Assembly: GCA_029859645.1 (NCBI GenBank)
Contig: JAOUCS010000011.1
Span: 1 to 47,594, forward strand
Source of the DNA: Lysobacterales bacterium
Lineage (GTDB): Bacteria > Pseudomonadota > Gammaproteobacteria > Xanthomonadales > SZUA-36
DNA: 47,594 nucleotides
Direction: 5' to 3'
The notes beneath the pieces are model-generated. The model ran no database searches. It was not told where the DNA came from and saw only the letters and a list, made by a program, of their open reading frames with translations. The position numbers and the translations under genes were made by a program. This document shows, piece after piece, positions 1-8,698 of the stretch; position 1 is the first letter of the stretch, and the number at the start of each line of letters is the position of its first letter.

Positions 1-1
1 G

Positions 2-1768
2 ACGGGCATGAGCGCCACCGAGACGACTGCGCTGGTAATCAATGCACATAATGGCATCGAGTTGTCGACCCGCCGACTGCTGCGACGCGCCAAACGCCGT
101 CGTTTGTGCCGGATCATTATCATCAACAAAATAGACCAGGAAGGCGTCAACCTGGACAAGGTGGTCAGGGATATCCGTGAAGAATTCGGCCCCGAATGTC
201 TGCCGATAAACTTGCCAGCGGACAATCTCAGCACGGTAAAGGATTGCTTCTTCGGCACCGAGGGCGAAACCGATATTTTTTCCCTGGCAGAAGCCCACGA
301 GGCGATTCTCGACCAGGTGGTCGAAGTTAACGAAGACCTCATGGAAAAGTACCTGGAAGGCGAAGAGCTGACACGGGACGAGTTGCACGATGCCTTCGAA
401 CAGGCCCTGCGTGAAGGCCACCTGGTGCCGATCTGTTTTACTTCTGCACTGACGGGAGCGGGCCTGAACGAGTTTCTCAAGTTCTGCAAACGCCTGCTGC
501 CCAACCCTCTTGAAGGGAATCCGCCACTGATATTCAAAGGTGAGGGGGCAGAGGCCCAGGAGGTCGAAGTGAAACCCGACCCCAGTGGCCATGTGGTCGC
601 ACATGTGTTCAAAATCACCAACGATCCGTTCGTCGGAAAACTGAGCATTTTCCGCATTTACCAGGGCACCGTCAGGCCAGATACCCAGCTCTATATCGGT
701 GATGGCCGCAAGCCATTCAAGGTGGGGCACCTGTTCAAACTGCAGGGCGCGAAGCACATTGAAGTCGATACAGGTATTCCCGGCGACATCTGCGCCGTGG
801 CCAAGGTGGAAGAAATTCACTACGACGCCATCCTGCACGATTCCCATGAAGAGGATAATTTCCATCTGAAACCCCTGGATTTCCCACAACCCATGTATGG
901 GCTTGCCGTGGAACCCAGCAGCCGCGGGCAGGAGCAGAAACTGGCACAGGCCATTCACAAGCTCACCGAGGAGGATCCCTGCTTCAGGGTGGAACATAAC
1001 CAGGAACTGAACGAGACCGTAATCCGGGGACTGGGTGAACTTCACATGCGCGTGATGCTGCAGCGTATGAACAGCCGATATAATGTAGAAGTCGACACGC
1101 GGCCGCCGCGGATCGCTTATCGTGAAACCATCACCCGCCCTGCCGAAGGCCATTACCGCCACAAGAAACAGACCGGTGGCGCAGGACAATTCGGCGAAGT
1201 GTTCCTGCGAATCAGGCCGCTGGCGCGCGGTGAAGGATTCGAGTTCGTCAACAAGGTTGTCGGCGGCTCGATTCCCACCAGCCTGATCCCCGCCGTTGAA
1301 AAAGGGATTCGGCAGATCATGGCAGAAGGCGCCATCGCCGGTTACCAGCTTCAGGACGTGGAAGTGACTGTCTATGACGGCAAATTCCACCCCGTGGATT
1401 CGAAGGAAATCGCCTTTGTGATCGCGGCCAAAAATGCTTTTCTGGACGCCATTCACAACGCGGGGCCGCAAATCCTGGAGCCTATCGTCAGCGTCGATGT
1501 AACGGTTCCCGATGCCGTCATGGGTGACGTTACCGGTAACCTCGCCGGGCGTCGTGCACGCATCAGCGGCACGGAAAGCCTGAGCGGAGGACAGGTGACA
1601 GTGACGGCTGACATGCCTCTGAGCTCACTCAGCGACTACCACACTGAACTGAAGAGCATGAGCCAGGGCCAGGGCACGTTTACCATGGAATTCAGCCATT
1701 ACGATCCCGTCCCGCAGTCGGTCCAACGACAGCTTGAAAAGGACCACCAACCGAAGGAATCCGACTGA
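2..1768 (+). CDS. Elongation factor G-like GTPase, 5' end outside window
   Basis: Translational GTPase of the EF-G family, which acts on the ribosome in the cytoplasm during translocation or recycling. The reading frame is open to the left edge and the first visible residues already lie inside the G domain: the G4 motif NKID is near visible residue 43 and the G5-like SALTGAG near 145. The ATG at 8 is therefore internal and roughly the first 100 residues are missing. Domains II to V follow. GELHMRVM marks domain III, the HKKQTGGAGQFGEV stretch is the start of domain IV, and the C-terminal GTESLSGGQVTVTAD stretch belongs to domain V. No str-operon genes (rpsL, rpsG, tuf) lie downstream, so this is more likely a second EF-G (EF-G2 type) than the main fusA. 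The gene ends just before a strong terminator. Confidence 0.9.
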   Translation, partial: TGMSATETTALVINAHNGIELSTRRLLRRAKRRRLCRIIIINKIDQEGVNLDKVVRDIREEFGPECLPINLPADNLSTVKDCFFGTEGETDIFSLAEAHEAILDQVVEVNEDLMEKYLEGEELTRDELHDAFEQALREGHLVPICFTSALTGAGLNEFLKFCKRLLPNPLEGNPPLIFKGEGAEAQEVEVKPDPSGHVVAHVFKITNDPFVGKLSIFRIYQGTVRPDTQLYIGDGRKPFKVGHLFKLQGAKHIEVDTGIPGDICAVAKVEEIHYDAILHDSHEEDNFHLKPLDFPQPMYGLAVEPSSRGQEQKLAQAIHKLTEEDPCFRVEHNQELNETVIRGLGELHMRVMLQRMNSRYNVEVDTRPPRIAYRETITRPAEGHYRHKKQTGGAGQFGEVFLRIRPLARGEGFEFVNKVVGGSIPTSLIPAVEKGIRQIMAEGAIAGYQLQDVEVTVYDGKFHPVDSKEIAFVIAAKNAFLDAIHNAGPQILEPIVSVDVTVPDAVMGDVTGNLAGRRARISGTESLSGGQVTVTADMPLSSLSDYHTELKSMSQGQGTFTMEFSHYDPVPQSVQRQLEKDHQPKESD

Positions 1769-1789
1769 ATCAATACACAACCCCAAGAA

Positions 1790-1816
1790 ACGGGCGCCTG
1801 GAGCGCCCGTTTTTTT
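1790..1816 (+). terminator. Rho-independent terminator of the EF-G-like gene
   Basis: A perfect 8-bp stem (ACGGGCGC / GCGCCCGT) with a 5-nt loop is followed at once by a run of seven T. It starts 21 nt after the EF-G stop. The T run overlaps the stop codon of the convergent phosphotransferase gene, so it acts clearly only in the plus direction. Confidence 0.9.
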
Positions 1817-2789
1817 ATTCTGGAATGGTTTTTTCCAGGCCCATATCCCGCAGTTGACTCAACAACCGCCGGGCCGATGCCTCGCTGCCAAACCAGTTCG
1901 GATTGTTCGGGTCGATCAGGCGGCGGGACAGCGAAATGGCCACGGATGTCGCCAGCCTACCGCAAACCAGCGGCAGCAAAACGGCCCGTTCCACTTCCTG
2001 CAAAGGACGGATTTGTTCATAACCGGCCACCACCACCCCGGCCGCTTCGAGGGGTTTTTCGGTGTTCATCATGAAATAGGTGATACTGATGGCCAGGTCA
2101 CAAACCGCCGGATTCATACAGCTGTCACCAAAGTCCACGACACCTATTATGCGATCGCTCTTGACCAGGATATTCTCAGGGTTCAGATCACCGTGAATGA
2201 ACGTCCACGGCAAGTGGTCGAACTGGACTCGCACTTGTGCCCATGCGTCGAAGCCCCATTCGAGAAGAGCTCTTTTTGCAGCATCAGTTTCCAGTGAAAT
2301 CTTGTCCCGGTGCCTGCCGGCATCGACCAGGTTCCAGCGATGGCTGCGATGTGCGGCCGGGTGATCGAACCCCTGCATGACCAAACAGAGCTCCGCGATC
2401 ATTTTTCCGACATTTTTTAACATTTTTCTTGATATATCAGAAGATTTATGAAGTTCTTCACCTTCTATTAAATCTATTACTCTCAACCTATGTGGAGAGT
2501 TTATACGCTCTATAATTCCGGTTTCAATATTCCCGCGGCTATTTTTCATGATTTTCGGCAAGCGATATGAAAATCCGGCGGAAACTGCATAGTTCAAAGC
2601 CTCATTTTCCATCTCGACCACTTCGGGCGGCATGTCGTCATCCACTATCTTGACGACATGTGACGGCCCCCTTTCCCCGCTGATCAGGTAGTTCAGATTT
2701 TCTCCCGACAGGCGAGTAAGCGTGCCAACCAGTCCATAATTACTCTTCAGGCATTCGAGAATGGCTTGTTCTCTGTTTTCAGGATTCAT
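1815..2789 (-). CDS. Aminoglycoside/choline-kinase-like phosphotransferase (APH family)
   Basis: Small-molecule kinase of the protein-kinase-like APH fold, 324 residues, cytoplasmic. The catalytic loop HGDLNPEN has H199, D201 and N206, and the metal-binding DFGD follows with D219. A candidate ATP-binding lysine is K47 in the N-lobe. The family phosphorylates hydroxyl groups on substrates such as choline, homoserine, hydroxylysine or aminoglycosides; which one applies here is not visible, and a hydroxylysine- or homoserine-kinase-like role is at least as likely as antibiotic resistance. It stands alone, convergent with the EF-G gene. The middle of the gene (about 2395-2560) is strikingly AT-rich compared with its ends and its neighbours. 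Confidence 0.8.
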   Translation of the reverse strand: MNPENREQAILECLKSNYGLVGTLTRLSGENLNYLISGERGPSHVVKIVDDDMPPEVVEMENEALNYAVSAGFSYRLPKIMKNSRGNIETGIIERINSPHRLRVIDLIEGEELHKSSDISRKMLKNVGKMIAELCLVMQGFDHPAAHRSHRWNLVDAGRHRDKISLETDAAKRALLEWGFDAWAQVRVQFDHLPWTFIHGDLNPENILVKSDRIIGVVDFGDSCMNPAVCDLAISITYFMMNTEKPLEAAGVVVAGYEQIRPLQEVERAVLLPLVCGRLATSVAISLSRRLIDPNNPNWFGSEASARRLLSQLRDMGLEKTIPE

Positions 2790-2848
2790 CTTTACTTCGT
2801 TTCCTGGCGTCGTTTATCCACATTTTGAACCTGCGCGGGTGAAATTTG

Positions 2849-2931
2849 AGCCTCTGAAATGCCTCAGAATCCGATATCAGAATTTCTTCGACATGTACGC
2901 AGGCCATTGATCTACGTGCAATTCAGAGGCT
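2849..2931. repeat. Distant inverted repeat in intergenic region
   Basis: AGCCTCTGAA at 2849-2858 recurs as its exact reverse complement TTCAGAGGCT at 2922-2931, with 63 bp between. It lies in the divergent interval between the phosphotransferase and the serine hydrolase. It could be a pair of operator half-sites or chance. I found no convincing -35/-10 pair here. Confidence 0.3.
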
Positions 2932-2981
2932 TTTAAGGCTAGAATAAAGCACAACCAAGGATAACAGGGCCCGGAACAGGG

Positions 2982-4184
2982 ATGAAAAAAAGAACCCTGA
3001 AGGTATTAGGAATCGCCTGCCTGTGCTTACAGGCCGCACCGGTATTCTCCGCCATAACCGCTCAACAGGCTGCTGAACAGGCACTCGCGCGGGAATTCAC
3101 TGCGTTTTTCAATCAGCGCGTTGCCGAAGCGAATGTGACCGGCGCCGCTTTCGCCGTTGCCACCTCGGACGGGCTGGTGGAGATTGGCGCTGCAGGATTT
3201 ACCGATACCAGCCAAAAGCACTCGATCAATGAGAATACAACGTTCAGGATTGCCTCGGTTTCCAAGACTTTTGCAGCAGGCCTTACCGGCGTGCTGATCA
3301 GCGAGGGTGAATTCGGATGGAATGACAGGGTGGTTTCCTACGTACCGGATTTCCGAATCAACGGCGATGCAGGGAAAGTGCGCATTCGGCACGTGTTGGG
3401 TCAGAGCACTGGACTGATTCCCCACGCCTACGACAATCTAATTGAAGACGGATTGTCGATGGATCGGATCCAGGACCAGTACCGCAAGCTGTCGTACATC
3501 TGCTCTCCAGGTGAATGCTACTCCTACCAAAACAGCATTTTCAGCCTGATCGAGCCCGTGCTGGAAAAAACCACGCGACGCACCTACTCCGAACTGATGA
3601 ACGATAAGATCTTCAAACCGCTGGACATGCGCACTGCGTCGGTCGGCTACGAGCCATTCATCAATAACCCGAACCATGCCAAGCCCCACGTAAAAAGCCG
3701 CGGCCACTGGAAAACCGTCAAGGTCAAACCCAATTACTACCGGGTGGCGCCGGCAGCCGGTGTTAATGCCAGTGCGCTGGACATGAGTAAATGGCTTACA
3801 GCCCAACTGGGCGGACACCCCGAAGTTATCCGCCCGGAGGTCATTGAAACCCTGACCCGTCCGCGGGTAAAAACCACGCGCGACAAGCGTCGAAAATACT
3901 GGCGCGACATGCTGTCAGACGCTCATTACGGTCTGGGCTGGCGGGTTTACCAACTGGGTAGCCACGAAATCGCCTACCACAGTGGCTGGGTTTCGGGCTA
4001 TCGGGCCGATATCGCCTGGTCCGAAAAATTCGGCATTGGCATCGTCGTATTGATGAATGTCGAGGGCAACAGTATTAGCGAGATTACGACCACGTTCTGG
4101 CAAATGGCCTTTGACATGCTGGAACCGGTCGGCGTTGGCAGTGAAGACAACCGGCTGGTGTCAAACCACTCCGCACCACCCTGA
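2982..4184 (+). CDS. Exported serine hydrolase, class C beta-lactamase fold
   Basis: Penicillin-binding-protein-like serine hydrolase (Pfam Beta-lactamase family), 400 residues, predicted periplasmic. A signal peptide is visible: positive KKR, a hydrophobic core of about 15 residues and an AxA-like cut near residue 24. All three family motifs are present: S92-V-S-K95 (nucleophile and base), Y182-Q-N184, and H333-S-G335 where class C enzymes have KTG. HxG instead of KTG is typical of the wider esterase/D-aminopeptidase/PBP4B-like group, so true beta-lactamase activity is not implied. The start ATG is preceded by GGAACAGG. It runs convergently into the next gene with a one-base gap and no terminator. 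Confidence 0.88.
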   Translation: MKKRTLKVLGIACLCLQAAPVFSAITAQQAAEQALAREFTAFFNQRVAEANVTGAAFAVATSDGLVEIGAAGFTDTSQKHSINENTTFRIASVSKTFAAGLTGVLISEGEFGWNDRVVSYVPDFRINGDAGKVRIRHVLGQSTGLIPHAYDNLIEDGLSMDRIQDQYRKLSYICSPGECYSYQNSIFSLIEPVLEKTTRRTYSELMNDKIFKPLDMRTASVGYEPFINNPNHAKPHVKSRGHWKTVKVKPNYYRVAPAAGVNASALDMSKWLTAQLGGHPEVIRPEVIETLTRPRVKTTRDKRRKYWRDMLSDAHYGLGWRVYQLGSHEIAYHSGWVSGYRADIAWSEKFGIGIVVLMNVEGNSISEITTTFWQMAFDMLEPVGVGSEDNRLVSNHSAPP

Positions 4185-4185
4185 G

Positions 4186-5154
4186 TCAGAGCATCGTCTC
4201 CACCGGACCAATCCGGGACCATTCCTGGTAACGTTCGCCCAGAATCCGGTAGTCTTCTTCGTTATCAATATCCAGGCTCAGGCCGCCGTAGGGCGTTATG
4301 ACCATTTTCACACTACCGCCCAGCACGTCACCACAGGATTTTTCCGCATCTTCTGTCTTGTTGTAACTTCTCAGCCAGCGGTACAGCCAACCCTGCTTTT
4401 TTGAAGCCACCAGCGTCAACTGCAGTCTGAGCGTGATCCAGGCCGCCCGCCAACCGCCGTGCTGACCCAGGAATTTCCAGACCAGGGTAATGACGTTCTT
4501 GAGCTTTTCGGCTTTCCTGTGGGCAAAACCTGTCTCCAGGAACTGCTGGTTCATTAGCGTTCGTGGCCGCCCCACGTAGATATTGGCCAAGCGGACCCGG
4601 CAATTACTGAAATTCACATAGGGGCGATGAATACCGTCACTCGCGCCGGAGCCATAAAATTGCCTCAGGGAGGCTTCCTCGGCCACCCCTGAAAGCATCG
4701 CGTATTTCGTTTCCGTCCTGCCTTCTTCCAATGCGCAGCGCAAGATGAAATCATCCACTGCTTCGCTGGAAATCAGGGGTAAATCACAGGAGACGAACAG
4801 CAACGGCCGCAGCGGGTCTTCGACACCCCGCTCCGCTGAATAGCGCTCCTCCGAGGCCCTGATCGCGCCCCATGCATTGGCGAGTAAACCGCCGGTCTGT
4901 TCAACAATGTTGATGTCGCCGGTCAGACCCGCAAGCGCTTCGCGCAAACGATCCCCCGGACCGACAATAAAAATCCTGCCGATAGACGACGCATCGTCCA
5001 GGGCCCTGACGACCCGGCGGACCAGGATCTCTCCTCCAAGCTGAAGAAACGCCTTGTTCTGGCCTTCTATCATGCGCCGGGGGTTACTGTCCGTGCCAGC
5101 CAGCACGATCGCATCGAGCGGTTCCGGATAGGCGGGACGGGAGGTAGGTTCCAT
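4186..5154 (-). CDS. MobA-like nucleotidyltransferase
   Basis: NTP-transferase of the GlmU/MobA Rossmann-like fold, 322 residues, cytoplasmic. The N-terminal AIVLAG signature is followed about 20 residues later by NKAFLQLGG, whose lysine contacts the nucleotide. VSCDLPLIS supplies the metal-binding aspartate (a DxP motif). The glycine-rich loop is poorer than in classical members (AGTDSNPRR). Such enzymes transfer a nucleotide to a sugar phosphate, a polyol phosphate or molybdopterin; the substrate is not evident. About 120 residues follow the core and look unrelated to MobA. It lies 170 bp downstream of the efflux operon on the same strand and may be a distal member, but no functional link is visible. 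Confidence 0.75.
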   Translation of the reverse strand: MEPTSRPAYPEPLDAIVLAGTDSNPRRMIEGQNKAFLQLGGEILVRRVVRALDDASSIGRIFIVGPGDRLREALAGLTGDINIVEQTGGLLANAWGAIRASEERYSAERGVEDPLRPLLFVSCDLPLISSEAVDDFILRCALEEGRTETKYAMLSGVAEEASLRQFYGSGASDGIHRPYVNFSNCRVRLANIYVGRPRTLMNQQFLETGFAHRKAEKLKNVITLVWKFLGQHGGWRAAWITLRLQLTLVASKKQGWLYRWLRSYNKTEDAEKSCGDVLGGSVKMVITPYGGLSLDIDNEEDYRILGERYQEWSRIGPVETML

Positions 5155-5208
5155 ACTGCAAAAATGCCACTAGTGAAGGTAGTATTCAACCTTGAATTGC
5201 TTTTGCCG

Positions 5209-5325
5209 TTAGGCGCGATGGAAAATAAGGACATGGCCCGCAGAATCACCAATATCACCTAACTTGTTCAGTGCTTCCGGGTGCGAAAAAACACAATCGG
5301 CTTCGACCTTGAACCTGGCGACCAC
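5209..5325 (-). CDS. Candidate 38-codon ORF coupled to DUF3240 gene
   Basis: A GTG overlaps the DUF3240 stop by one base (TAGTG) and opens a 38-codon frame ending in TAA at 5209-5211. The predicted peptide contains the stretch RFKVEADCVFSHPEALNK and ends HVLIFHRA. It is soluble-looking and of mixed composition, not a typical shadow product. I do not recognise it. The overlapping stop/start suggests translational coupling to the efflux operon, but there is no strong Shine-Dalgarno and it could be non-coding or the tail of a decayed gene. Confidence 0.35.
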   Translation of the reverse strand: MVARFKVEADCVFSHPEALNKLGDIGDSAGHVLIFHRA

Positions 5326-5630
5326 TAATCTGAAAGCCTGCCGGATTGCACCACCGGCAGCACCCAGTAAATGACGTCCCTGACCGGAAAGGCTTCCTTC
5401 AGCACGGCCAGCGTGGACTGCAGCAGTGCCGCATCCAGCACAATTTCGAACTGTACGCGGTCGCGGCGGCCTGCGACCTGCTCGGCAATGGTCATCGCAC
5501 CGACGCTGCCGTGACCACGGGTTGGGTAGGACTGGTAACCACGAATTTCACCGGAAGCCAGCAACAGGTCGACCATGTCTTCCTCCAGCCCCGGGGGAAT
5601 ATTGATTCGCAGCAGGTACTCCGCATCCAT
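5325..5630 (-). CDS. DUF3240 family protein of RND efflux operon
   Basis: Small soluble protein of 101 residues resembling DUF3240, a ferredoxin-like (PII/CutA-like) family repeatedly found after CzcA/CusA-type pumps. The body reads as alternating beta strands and helices (LLRINIPPGLEEDMVDLLL at the start, QFEIVLDAALLQSTLAVLK near the middle) with no signal peptide, so it should be cytoplasmic. Eight bases separate it from the pump gene, and a GAGGT about 10 nt upstream of the ATG lies inside the pump's last codons. A role in sensing or modulating the pump is an inference from gene neighbourhood; no biochemical function is established to my knowledge. Confidence 0.75.
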   Translation of the reverse strand: MDAEYLLRINIPPGLEEDMVDLLLASGEIRGYQSYPTRGHGSVGAMTIAEQVAGRRDRVQFEIVLDAALLQSTLAVLKEAFPVRDVIYWVLPVVQSGRLSD

Positions 5631-5638
5631 AGGTGCAA

Positions 5639-8600
5639 TTACCTCACGTAGCGCCGGTACAGCACCGGCAGAATAAACAGGGTCAACGCGGTGCTGGTCA
5701 CCAGGCCCCCGATCACAACGACCGCCAGAGGTTTCTGGATTTCAGAACCCGGCCCCGTTACGAACAACAACGGAACCAACCCAAACGCAGCGATACTGGC
5801 GGTCATCAGCACCGGCCGCAACCGCCGCTCCGAGCCCATTCGCACGACTTCATCGATGCTCAGTCCGCGATTACCCAGCTGGTTGAAATAGCTCACCATG
5901 ACCACGCCGTTAAGCACTGCGATGCCCATCAAGGCGATAAAACCGACGGAAGCCGGCACCGACATGTAGTGCCCGGAAACCCAAAGTGCGAGCACACCGC
6001 CAATCAATGCCAGCGGTATGTTGGCCAGCACCAGGCCAGCCTGCAACACCGATCGGAAGGTGGAAAACAGTAGCAGAAAAATCAGCACCAGGGCGACCGG
6101 CACGACCATCACCAGGCGGCGGGCGGCGCGTTGCTGGTTTTCGAACTCCCCGCCCCATTCCATGTGGAAGCCGGGCGGAAGGCTAACCGATTCCCCGATG
6201 ACCTGCTGGGCCTCTTCCACGAATCCAACCAGGCCGCGCGCCCTGACATTCGACATCACAACCACGAAGCGACGCCCTTTCTCGCGCTTGACAGCTACCG
6301 GTCCTTCTACCCTTTCGATTTTCATCAACGTCGCCAGGGGTACATGGCCACCGCCCGGCAGATTGACCAGTTCGGCGCCAAACCTTTGCAGCGGATCGCC
6401 ATCCCGTTGCGCATATCTCAACACGACCGGTACGCGCGCCGAGCCTTCAATCACGGTGCCTGCCGGCAGGCCTTCCACCATCACTTTAACGTGATCCAGC
6501 AGCTGCTCCAGGTCGATGCCATAACGCCCGATCATCTCCCGTTGCGGGCGCAGTACGATGTACTGCATGCCCTCGTTGACGGAGGTGAGGACATCGGTGC
6601 TACCTTCGATCTGTTCGAGCAGCTGGGCCACTTCAGCGGCCAGGCCGTTCAGTGCATCCAGGTCGTGGCCGAATATCTTCACCGCCAGATCACCACGCGA
6701 CCCGGTCAGCATTTCCGACACGCGCATGTCGATCGGCATGGTAAAGCCGTAGTTGATGCCCCTGAACTGGTCCAGCACCAGGCGAATGGTCTCTTCCAGT
6801 TCATCCTTGCTGTCCATGCGCCAGCTGTCCTCGGGCTGCAACTCCAGGAACATGTCGGTTTCGTTGAGCCCCATCGGATCCATACCCAATTCATCGGAAC
6901 CCACCCGGGCCACGATGCGGCGAATCTCCGGCACCTGTTCCAGCAACGCCTTTTCAACCGCCAGATCCAGCCGGACCGATGTCTCCAGGTTGATCGAAGG
7001 CAGTTTTTCCAGTTGGATGATGATGTCGCCCTCATCCATCGTAGGCATGAAGGTCTTGCCGATGAAGGGAAATGCCAGCAGCGAAGCAATAAGCAGGAAG
7101 GCAGCAGGCGCCAGCACCAGCCATTCACGGCGCAGGGCCTGGTCCAGCATCGGCCGATACCAGGTCAGTAGCTGCCGGGGCAGCCAGGGCTCCTGATGGA
7201 CACCGGTCCTGATCAGCAGGGAGGCGAGCACCGGTATCACCGTCAGGGACAGCAGCAGGGAACCCGCCAGGGCATAGACTATAGTCAGTGCAACTGGCCG
7301 GAAAAGCTTTCCTTCCAGGCCCTGCAAAGACAACAGCGGCAAAAACACCAGGATGATGATCAGAATGCCGGAGGTAACCGGAACAGCAACGTCTTTGACG
7401 GCCCGGTAAATAATGTGCAGGCGCGGTAGCGCCCGGTGATTGTCGGTTGCCATGCGCGTGACGATGTTTTCGACGACCACCACGGCAGCATCCACCAGCA
7501 GGCCGATGGCAATCGCCAGGCCGCCGAGGCTCATCAGGTTGGCCGACAGGCCCGTGAGTTTCATGGCAATGAACGTTGCCAGTGCGGACAACGGCAGGAT
7601 CAGTGCGACCGTGAGCGCCGAACGCACATTCCCCAGGAACAGGCCCAGCAGGATCAGCACCAGCACTACTGCCTCAATCAGTGCCCGGGTCACCGTTGCA
7701 ACCGCCCGGTTGACCAGGTGACTGCGGTTGTAGAATACGCTGACCGATACGTGGTCGGGCAGACTTTGGCGGACTTCCTGCAGCTTCGCCTCGATACCCT
7801 CAATCACTTCGCGTGCGTTGGCTCCGCGCAGACTGACCACCAGGCCCTCCACGACCTCACCGGTGCCGTTTTCAGTCACCGCGCCATAGCGTTCGAGGCT
7901 GCCCAGCGTTACGTCAGCCACCATGCCGATGGTGATCACTTTGCCGTCATGAAAGTCAACCGGTGTCGATTCGATGGACGCAATCTGCTCAAACGCGCCT
8001 TCCGACCTCACCAGCAAGCTCTCTTCACCCCGCCCCAGCCTGCCCGCGCCGTCATTCTTGTTGTTCAGCTCAAGTGCGTCGATGATATCGCCGGTGGTGA
8101 CCCCCAGCGCCAGCATGGCATCTGCACGCGGCGCCACGCTGTAGGTTTTGACCAGGCCGCCCAGCGCGTTGACATCCGCCACGCCCGGCACGGTGCGCAA
8201 GGCGGGACGGATAACCCAGTCAAGCAGGTAGCGGCGGTCGACCAGAGAAAGTTCCGGGCTGTCCACCGTGAACATGTACATCTCGCCTAGCGGCGTGCTC
8301 ATCGGCGCCAGGCCGCCACTGGTTCCGGCGGGCAGCGAGTCCTGAACGGCCGCCAGTCGCTCGGCAACCTGCTGGCGCGCCCAGTAAATGTCCGTGCCTT
8401 CCTCGAAATCGACCGTGATGTCGGTCAAGGCGTACTTGGCGACAGACCGCAGCATGGTCTGGCGTTGCACGCCCAGCAGCTCAACCTCGATCAGGCGGGT
8501 GATCCGGGACTCTACTTCCTCGGGCGTCATGCCCGGCGCCTTGATGATGATTTTCACCTGGGTCGGTGAGATATCCGGAAAGGCATCGATTGGAATGGTT

Positions 8601-8698
8601 CTGAACGCCCACCAGCCCAGCGGGATCAGCAGTGCAACGAACAACAGCATCAGCAAGCGCTGGGTCAGTGAAAAACGAACGAGACCAGATAACGACAT
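5639..8698 (-). CDS. Heavy-metal RND efflux pump, CusA/CzcA type
   Basis: Inner-membrane proton/metal antiporter of the HME-RND family, 1019 residues (family about 1020-1060). It forms the trimeric engine of a tripartite pump that moves metal ions from periplasm or cytoplasm to the outside. N-terminal TM1 is followed by the IDAFPDIS motif typical of HME pumps. The TM4 signature AIGLLVDAAVVVVEN has A397, G399, D403 and E410. As I recall the HME classification, an A instead of D at the first position groups with monovalent Cu/Ag pumps rather than the DFG-type Zn/Co/Cd pumps, but the porter-domain motif DPMGLNETD is not the CusA methionine relay, so the metal is uncertain. The start overlaps the adaptor stop (TGATG). 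Confidence 0.93.
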   Translation of the reverse strand: MSLSGLVRFSLTQRLLMLLFVALLIPLGWWAFRTIPIDAFPDISPTQVKIIIKAPGMTPEEVESRITRLIEVELLGVQRQTMLRSVAKYALTDITVDFEEGTDIYWARQQVAERLAAVQDSLPAGTSGGLAPMSTPLGEMYMFTVDSPELSLVDRRYLLDWVIRPALRTVPGVADVNALGGLVKTYSVAPRADAMLALGVTTGDIIDALELNNKNDGAGRLGRGEESLLVRSEGAFEQIASIESTPVDFHDGKVITIGMVADVTLGSLERYGAVTENGTGEVVEGLVVSLRGANAREVIEGIEAKLQEVRQSLPDHVSVSVFYNRSHLVNRAVATVTRALIEAVVLVLILLGLFLGNVRSALTVALILPLSALATFIAMKLTGLSANLMSLGGLAIAIGLLVDAAVVVVENIVTRMATDNHRALPRLHIIYRAVKDVAVPVTSGILIIILVFLPLLSLQGLEGKLFRPVALTIVYALAGSLLLSLTVIPVLASLLIRTGVHQEPWLPRQLLTWYRPMLDQALRREWLVLAPAAFLLIASLLAFPFIGKTFMPTMDEGDIIIQLEKLPSINLETSVRLDLAVEKALLEQVPEIRRIVARVGSDELGMDPMGLNETDMFLELQPEDSWRMDSKDELEETIRLVLDQFRGINYGFTMPIDMRVSEMLTGSRGDLAVKIFGHDLDALNGLAAEVAQLLEQIEGSTDVLTSVNEGMQYIVLRPQREMIGRYGIDLEQLLDHVKVMVEGLPAGTVIEGSARVPVVLRYAQRDGDPLQRFGAELVNLPGGGHVPLATLMKIERVEGPVAVKREKGRRFVVVMSNVRARGLVGFVEEAQQVIGESVSLPPGFHMEWGGEFENQQRAARRLVMVVPVALVLIFLLLFSTFRSVLQAGLVLANIPLALIGGVLALWVSGHYMSVPASVGFIALMGIAVLNGVVMVSYFNQLGNRGLSIDEVVRMGSERRLRPVLMTASIAAFGLVPLLFVTGPGSEIQKPLAVVVIGGLVTSTALTLFILPVLYRRYVR

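Noticed and set aside
1734-2297. 187-codon plus-strand frame
   Set aside because: It is the antisense of the phosphotransferase gene, with no recognisable domain and no ribosome binding site.
6131-7171. 346-codon plus-strand frame and several similar frames to 8290
   Set aside because: All are antisense to the RND pump and have biased, His/Gln-rich composition without domains.
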